Part shown: positions 60,935-64,000 of the stretch, one piece after another | How positions within the stretch are numbered: position 1 is the first letter of the stretch | How the letters are laid out: every line of letters begins with the position of its first letter | Assembly (NCBI RefSeq): GCF_900104385.1 | Contig: NZ_FNJA01000008.1 | Location: forward strand, 124,001-188,000 | Source: Rhodoferax sp. OV413 | GTDB lineage: Bacteria; Pseudomonadota; Gammaproteobacteria; Burkholderiales; Burkholderiaceae_C | Direction of reading: 5' to 3' | Length of the DNA stretch: 64,000 nt | The notes under the pieces: generated by a model | Databases searched by the model: none | Seen by the model: the letters and a program-made list of their open reading frames with translations, nothing else | Told to the model about the DNA's origin: nothing | Translations under genes and position numbers: made by a program

Positions 60935-61201
60935 CTACTTGCGTCCAACCAGATATTCGACGCCCTGCGGGCCGTACTGTTCGGCGTGCGGCACCTGGGC
61001 CCGCAGATGGAATACCTGGCCGGCTTCGTACAGGTTCTCCACCCCGTCGACGGTGATGCTGAGTTCACCGCTCAACACCAGGGCCTTGGCCTCGAACGCG
61101 TGGGTATGGGTGCCCATGTGGCCGTTGGGCTCGCGGGTGATGGTCAGCGGCGGCTGGAATCCTTCTTGGGCCAGGGTCACGGCAAAGTCTTCAGGTTGCA
61201 T
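60935..61201 (-). CDS. Cupin domain protein
   Basis: An 88-residue single cupin. The metal-binding histidines appear in NGHMGTHTHAFEAKALVLSGEL and in AQVPHAEQ, and the SITVDGVENLY beta strand fits the barrel. Small cupins of this kind can be sensors or isomerases; function is not predictable. The start at 61201 has AAGGAGC upstream; the longer open frame extends into the neighbouring gene. It is divergent from the flavin reductase gene with 57 bp between. Confidence 0.85.
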   Translation of the reverse strand: MQPEDFAVTLAQEGFQPPLTITREPNGHMGTHTHAFEAKALVLSGELSITVDGVENLYEAGQVFHLRAQVPHAEQYGPQGVEYLVGRK

Positions 61202-61258
61202 GGCAGCTCCTTGCACAGCGGCAGATAGTGGGAATTGTGGGCGCGGTACAGTCAAGCA

Positions 61259-61852
61259 ATGAGCTTGCCAACCTATTCCCCTGCCGTTCGTACCTCCGTT
61301 CCACTCGACAAAGCCTACCGCCTGCTGAACCACGGCCCGGTGGTGCTGGTGTCGTCCGCCCACCAGGGCCGCTCCAATGTGATGGCCGCCGCCTGGTCGA
61401 TGGCGCTGGACTTTGCGCCGCCCAAGATCAGTGTGGTCATCGACAAAGCCACGCTGACCCGGCAGCTAGTCGAGGCCAGCGGCGTGTTCGCGCTGAACAT
61501 CCCCTGCCAGGCCATGGCCGCGCAAACCCTGGCCGTGGGCACCGACAGCGCGCTCAGCATGCCCGACAAACTGGCGCAGCACGGCATCAGCACCTTCGCC
61601 GCCCAGAAGATCGAGGCACCGCTGGTGCAGGGCTGCGTGGCCTGGCTGGAATGCCGACTCATCCCCGAGCCGCACAACCAGACGACCTACGACCTGTTCA
61701 TCGCCGAAGTGGTGGCCGCCTGGGCCGACCCGCGGGTGTTCAGCGATGGCCGCTGGCACTTCGACGCCGCACCCGACGATTTGCGCACCCTGCACTATGT
61801 GGCGGGCGGCCAGTTCTATGCGACCGGGGCCTCGGTGCTGGTGCAGAAGTAG
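61259..61852 (+). CDS. Flavin reductase family protein
   Basis: A 197-residue FMN-binding split-barrel protein of the flavin reductase type. Supporting stretches are AYRLLNHGPVVLVSSAHQGRSNVMAAAWSMALDFAPPKISVVID (flavin-binding region) and EASGVFALNIPCQAMAAQTL. It would transfer electrons from NAD(P)H to flavin, or bind FMN for another purpose. The start at 61259 was chosen because residues before it belong to intergenic sequence. Its stop codon adjoins the end of a convergent LysR gene. Confidence 0.85.
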   Translation: MSLPTYSPAVRTSVPLDKAYRLLNHGPVVLVSSAHQGRSNVMAAAWSMALDFAPPKISVVIDKATLTRQLVEASGVFALNIPCQAMAAQTLAVGTDSALSMPDKLAQHGISTFAAQKIEAPLVQGCVAWLECRLIPEPHNQTTYDLFIAEVVAAWADPRVFSDGRWHFDAAPDDLRTLHYVAGGQFYATGASVLVQK

Positions 61853-62761
61853 TTAGGCCGGCGCCAGCAGCGCCTGGAACTTGCGCGCCAGAAACTCCAC
61901 CAGCGCCCTCACCCGCTGCGGCACAAAGCGCCCGCTGGGCAGCAGCGCGTGCAGCGGGTAGGGCTCGGTATCCCAGCCCGGCAGCAGACGCAGCAGGCTG
62001 CCGTTGGCCAACTCCTGGCGCACGTCCAGCTCCGACTTGAGCACGATGCCCACACCAGCGACCGCCCACTCGCGCGCCAGCGAGGCGTCGTCCACCCCGC
62101 GATCGCCCTTGACCCGCACTTCCGTCCACTGGCCGTGCTGGGCAAAGCGCCAGAGCCGGTGCTGGCGGCCAGCGCGGTCGAAGATGATGCAGTTGTGCTG
62201 CAGCAAATCCTGCGGCGTAACCGGTGTGCCGCAGCGTGCCAGGTAGGCGGGTGCGGCGCACAACACCGGCCGGGTCTGAGCTAGCGGGCGGGCGATCAGG
62301 CGGGAATCGGCCAGCGTGCCGTAGCGCAGCGCCACATCGACCTCATCGCGCGTCACGTCCAGCGGCCGGTCGCCCACCGACAGCGCCAGCTGCAGCCCGG
62401 GATGGGCGGCCAGGAATTCGCTGAACCAGGGCAGCAAGGTGTTACGCGCCAGGTCGGACGGCGCAGCGACCCGCAGCGTGCCGATCAACGCGCCGTGGTC
62501 GGCGGCCACCATGGACTCTCCCTCGGCCAGCAGCTCGAACGCGCGGTTCGCGTAGTCCAGCAGGATCTGGCCCTGGGTGGTCAGCCGCATGGCCCGGGTT
62601 GAACGTTCAAACAGACGCGAACCGAGCTGGGTTTCCAGCCGCTTCAAGGTAGCGCTGGCCGCAGCCGGGGTCATGCCCAGCGCCCGCGCCGCAGCCGTCA
62701 AAGTGCCGCCGCGGGCGGTGTGGATCAATACCTGCAGGTCTGCGACATTTTCAATTTTCAT
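61853..62761 (-). CDS. LysR-type regulator
   Basis: A 302-residue LysR-type regulator. The winged helix (ADLQVLIHTARGGTLTAAARALGMTPAAASATLKRLETQLG) is followed by a substrate-binding domain. It is transcribed divergently from a quinone oxidoreductase-type gene with 92 bp between, so that gene is its probable target, a common arrangement for this family. Convergent with the flavin reductase gene, 0 bp away. Confidence 0.93.
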   Translation of the reverse strand: MKIENVADLQVLIHTARGGTLTAAARALGMTPAAASATLKRLETQLGSRLFERSTRAMRLTTQGQILLDYANRAFELLAEGESMVAADHGALIGTLRVAAPSDLARNTLLPWFSEFLAAHPGLQLALSVGDRPLDVTRDEVDVALRYGTLADSRLIARPLAQTRPVLCAAPAYLARCGTPVTPQDLLQHNCIIFDRAGRQHRLWRFAQHGQWTEVRVKGDRGVDDASLAREWAVAGVGIVLKSELDVRQELANGSLLRLLPGWDTEPYPLHALLPSGRFVPQRVRALVEFLARKFQALLAPA

Positions 62762-62853
62762 TTGAAACTGATTGTGGTTTAAGCCATCTTATCAATTCAA
62801 CTTTGGCGTTCTACAGTAGCCCTCCATTAGCCCCCTCTTCTCAAGGAACCCGT

Positions 62854-63864
62854 ATGAAAGCCATTGGATACCACCAGAATCTGCCGATCGACCACCCTGA
62901 AGCGCTGCTAGATCTGGAACTGCCGGCCCCCGTGCCCGGTGAGCGCGACCTGCTGGTGCGGGTCAGCGCGGTGTCGGTCAACCCGGTGGACACCAAGATC
63001 CGCAAGGGCACGGCGCCGGCCGCCGGCCAGGCCAAGGTGGTGGGTTGGGATGCGGTCGGCACGGTGGAGGCCATCGGCAGCGGCGTCAGCCTGTTCCGGC
63101 CGGGCGACCGGGTCTATTACGCGGGCTCGATCGCCCGGCCGGGCGCCAACAGCGAGCTGCATGCGGTGGACGAACGCATCGTGGCGCAGGCACCCCGCAG
63201 TCTGGGCGACGAACAGGCCGCAGCCCTGCCGCTGACCAGCATCACCGCCTATGAACTGCTGTTTGACCGGCTGGGCGTGCCTCAGGGCGGCGGCGCCGGG
63301 CAGACGCTGCTGGTGGTCGGGGGCGCCGGCGGCGTGGGTTCTATCCTGGTCCAGCTGGCGCGCCAGCTAACCCAGCTGAAGGTGATTGCCACCGCTTCTC
63401 GCCCCGAAACCCGGCAGTGGTGCCTGGACCTCGGCGCGCATGCCGTGATTGACCATTCCAAGCCGCTGGCCACCGAGTTGATCGCCGGCGGCCATGGCAC
63501 GGTAGACCTGGTGGCCTGCCTGACCCAGACCGCACAACACTACGCGCAGATCATCGACAGCCTGAAGCCGCAAGGCCGGCTCGGCGTGATCGACGATATG
63601 CAGGGGCTGGACGTAATGCAGCTCAAGTCGAAATCGATTTCGCTGCACTGGGAGCTGATGTTCACCCGCTCGCTGTACGAGACGCCCGATATGGGCGAGC
63701 AAGGCAGGCTGCTGGCAGAGGTGGCCGCGCTGGTCGATGCGGGCCGCATCCGCTCTACCGCCAACACCAGCTTCGGCCGCATCAACGCGGCAAATCTGCG
63801 CCAGGCGCATGCGCTGGTCGAAAGCGGCAAGGCGCAGGGCAAGGTGGTGCTGGCCGGCTTCTGA
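62854..63864 (+). CDS. Zinc-free quinone oxidoreductase/alcohol dehydrogenase family protein
   Basis: A 336-residue medium-chain dehydrogenase of the quinone reductase group: SVNPVDTKIRKG near residue 45, GWDAVGTVEAIG and GDRVYYAGS typical of zinc-less members, and the NAD(P)H-binding GGAGGVGSI motif near 155. The zinc ligands of alcohol dehydrogenases are absent. It reduces quinones or enones with NADPH. The start has AAGGAACC upstream. It is divergent from the LysR gene and probably regulated by it. Confidence 0.92.
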   Translation: MKAIGYHQNLPIDHPEALLDLELPAPVPGERDLLVRVSAVSVNPVDTKIRKGTAPAAGQAKVVGWDAVGTVEAIGSGVSLFRPGDRVYYAGSIARPGANSELHAVDERIVAQAPRSLGDEQAAALPLTSITAYELLFDRLGVPQGGGAGQTLLVVGGAGGVGSILVQLARQLTQLKVIATASRPETRQWCLDLGAHAVIDHSKPLATELIAGGHGTVDLVACLTQTAQHYAQIIDSLKPQGRLGVIDDMQGLDVMQLKSKSISLHWELMFTRSLYETPDMGEQGRLLAEVAALVDAGRIRSTANTSFGRINAANLRQAHALVESGKAQGKVVLAGF

Positions 63865-63878
63865 GCCGGTTCAGCAGC

Positions 63879-63899
63879 AGGCCGGGCCGGGGCCGGCCT
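63879..63899. terminator. Possible terminator between convergent genes
   Basis: AGGCCGG (63879-63885) and CCGGCCT (63893-63899) form a short GC-rich stem between two convergent genes. No T-run, so the terminator assignment is weak. Confidence 0.25.
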
Positions 63900-63907
63900 T
63901 CAGAAGA

Positions 63908-64000
63908 TCAGTCTTCGAACTTGCGGTTGCCGTGGCCACGGCCTTTACCATGGTCATCGCGGCCATGGTCGTCATTGCGCATATCGTTGCGGCCGTGCTT
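63908..64000 (-). CDS. C-terminus of a His/Asp/Gly/Arg-rich protein (partial)
   Basis: Only the last 30 codons are in the window; the gene continues to the right. The visible end, KHGRNDMRNDDHGRDDHGKG then RGHGNRKFED, is extremely rich in His, Asp, Gly and Arg with no hydrophobic residues except the terminal F, so it is probably disordered and may bind metal or polyanions. The family cannot be told from this fragment. Confidence 0.6.
   Translation of the reverse strand, partial: KHGRNDMRNDDHGRDDHGKGRGHGNRKFED

Overview
This window looks like a chromosomal segment of a high-GC betaproteobacterium of the order Burkholderiales, most likely family Comamonadaceae (a Rhodoferax-, Polaromonas- or Acidovorax-like organism). 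The basis is gene content (DUF3460-scpA, uvrC-pgsA, hupB-tRNA-ppiD, EarP/EF-P with Arg32, DUF3422, DUF3597, DUF2917 next to a MocR regulator) and a roughly 60-70 bp palindromic intergenic element of the type seen throughout that family. The family placement is an inference; no ribosomal RNA gene is present to confirm it.

Layout. 1-1.1 kb: the end of a GH36 alpha-galactosidase and two orphan genes. 1.4-4.2 kb: ispH-fkpB, divergent from radC-smr. 4.2-9.0 kb: a small MITE-like element, then a compact accessory cluster. That cluster is a Tat/lipoprotein intradiol-dioxygenase-like protein, a DUF5666 lipoprotein, a DUF6502 protein, a divergent degenerate dioxygenase paralogue and a secreted Gly/Asn-rich protein. 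9-20.3 kb: mixed metabolism and envelope genes (Gfo/Idh/MocA oxidoreductase, truncated haemoglobin, a 30-residue membrane peptide, AI-2E family protein, FtsX-like permease, SMP-30 lactonase, crystallin-fold protein, amidohydrolase lipoprotein, LuxR regulator). 20.4-27.1 kb: a formate/oxalate-type module (fdhD, a small winged-helix-like protein, a YdeP-type molybdopterin oxidoreductase, a chemoreceptor, an OFA-family antiporter). 27.3-33.3 kb: mrp/apbC, a Bax-inhibitor-1 protein, an NhaR-type regulator, a DUF2917/MocR pair and a patatin phospholipase. 33.3-41.6 kb: metG, a SulP transporter with its coupled LysR regulator, envelope proteins, scpA. 41.6-51.3 kb: an OlsB-like acyltransferase, tRNA-His, ppiD, tRNA-Val, hupB, pgsA-uvrC, a YgjP-like peptidase, earP-efp and a YjfB-like protein. 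51.4-64 kb: a diguanylate cyclase behind a lipid-kinase/phosphoesterase/PAP2 operon, CopD, a hydrolase, a GGDEF-EAL protein, two alcohol dehydrogenase-type enzymes with a LysR regulator, a cupin, a flavin reductase, and the end of a His/Asp/Gly-rich protein.

The most striking non-gene signal is the palindromic repeat. I find 11 intergenic copies, mostly directly behind stop codons and often between convergent genes. I also find about five diverged copies inside reading frames: two in metG, two in earP and one possible copy in the patatin gene. That is reminiscent of the in-frame palindromic elements described in Rickettsia. The best candidate for an undescribed protein system is the dioxygenase-like/DUF5666/DUF6502 cluster, whose divergent promoter carries a near-perfect palindrome.
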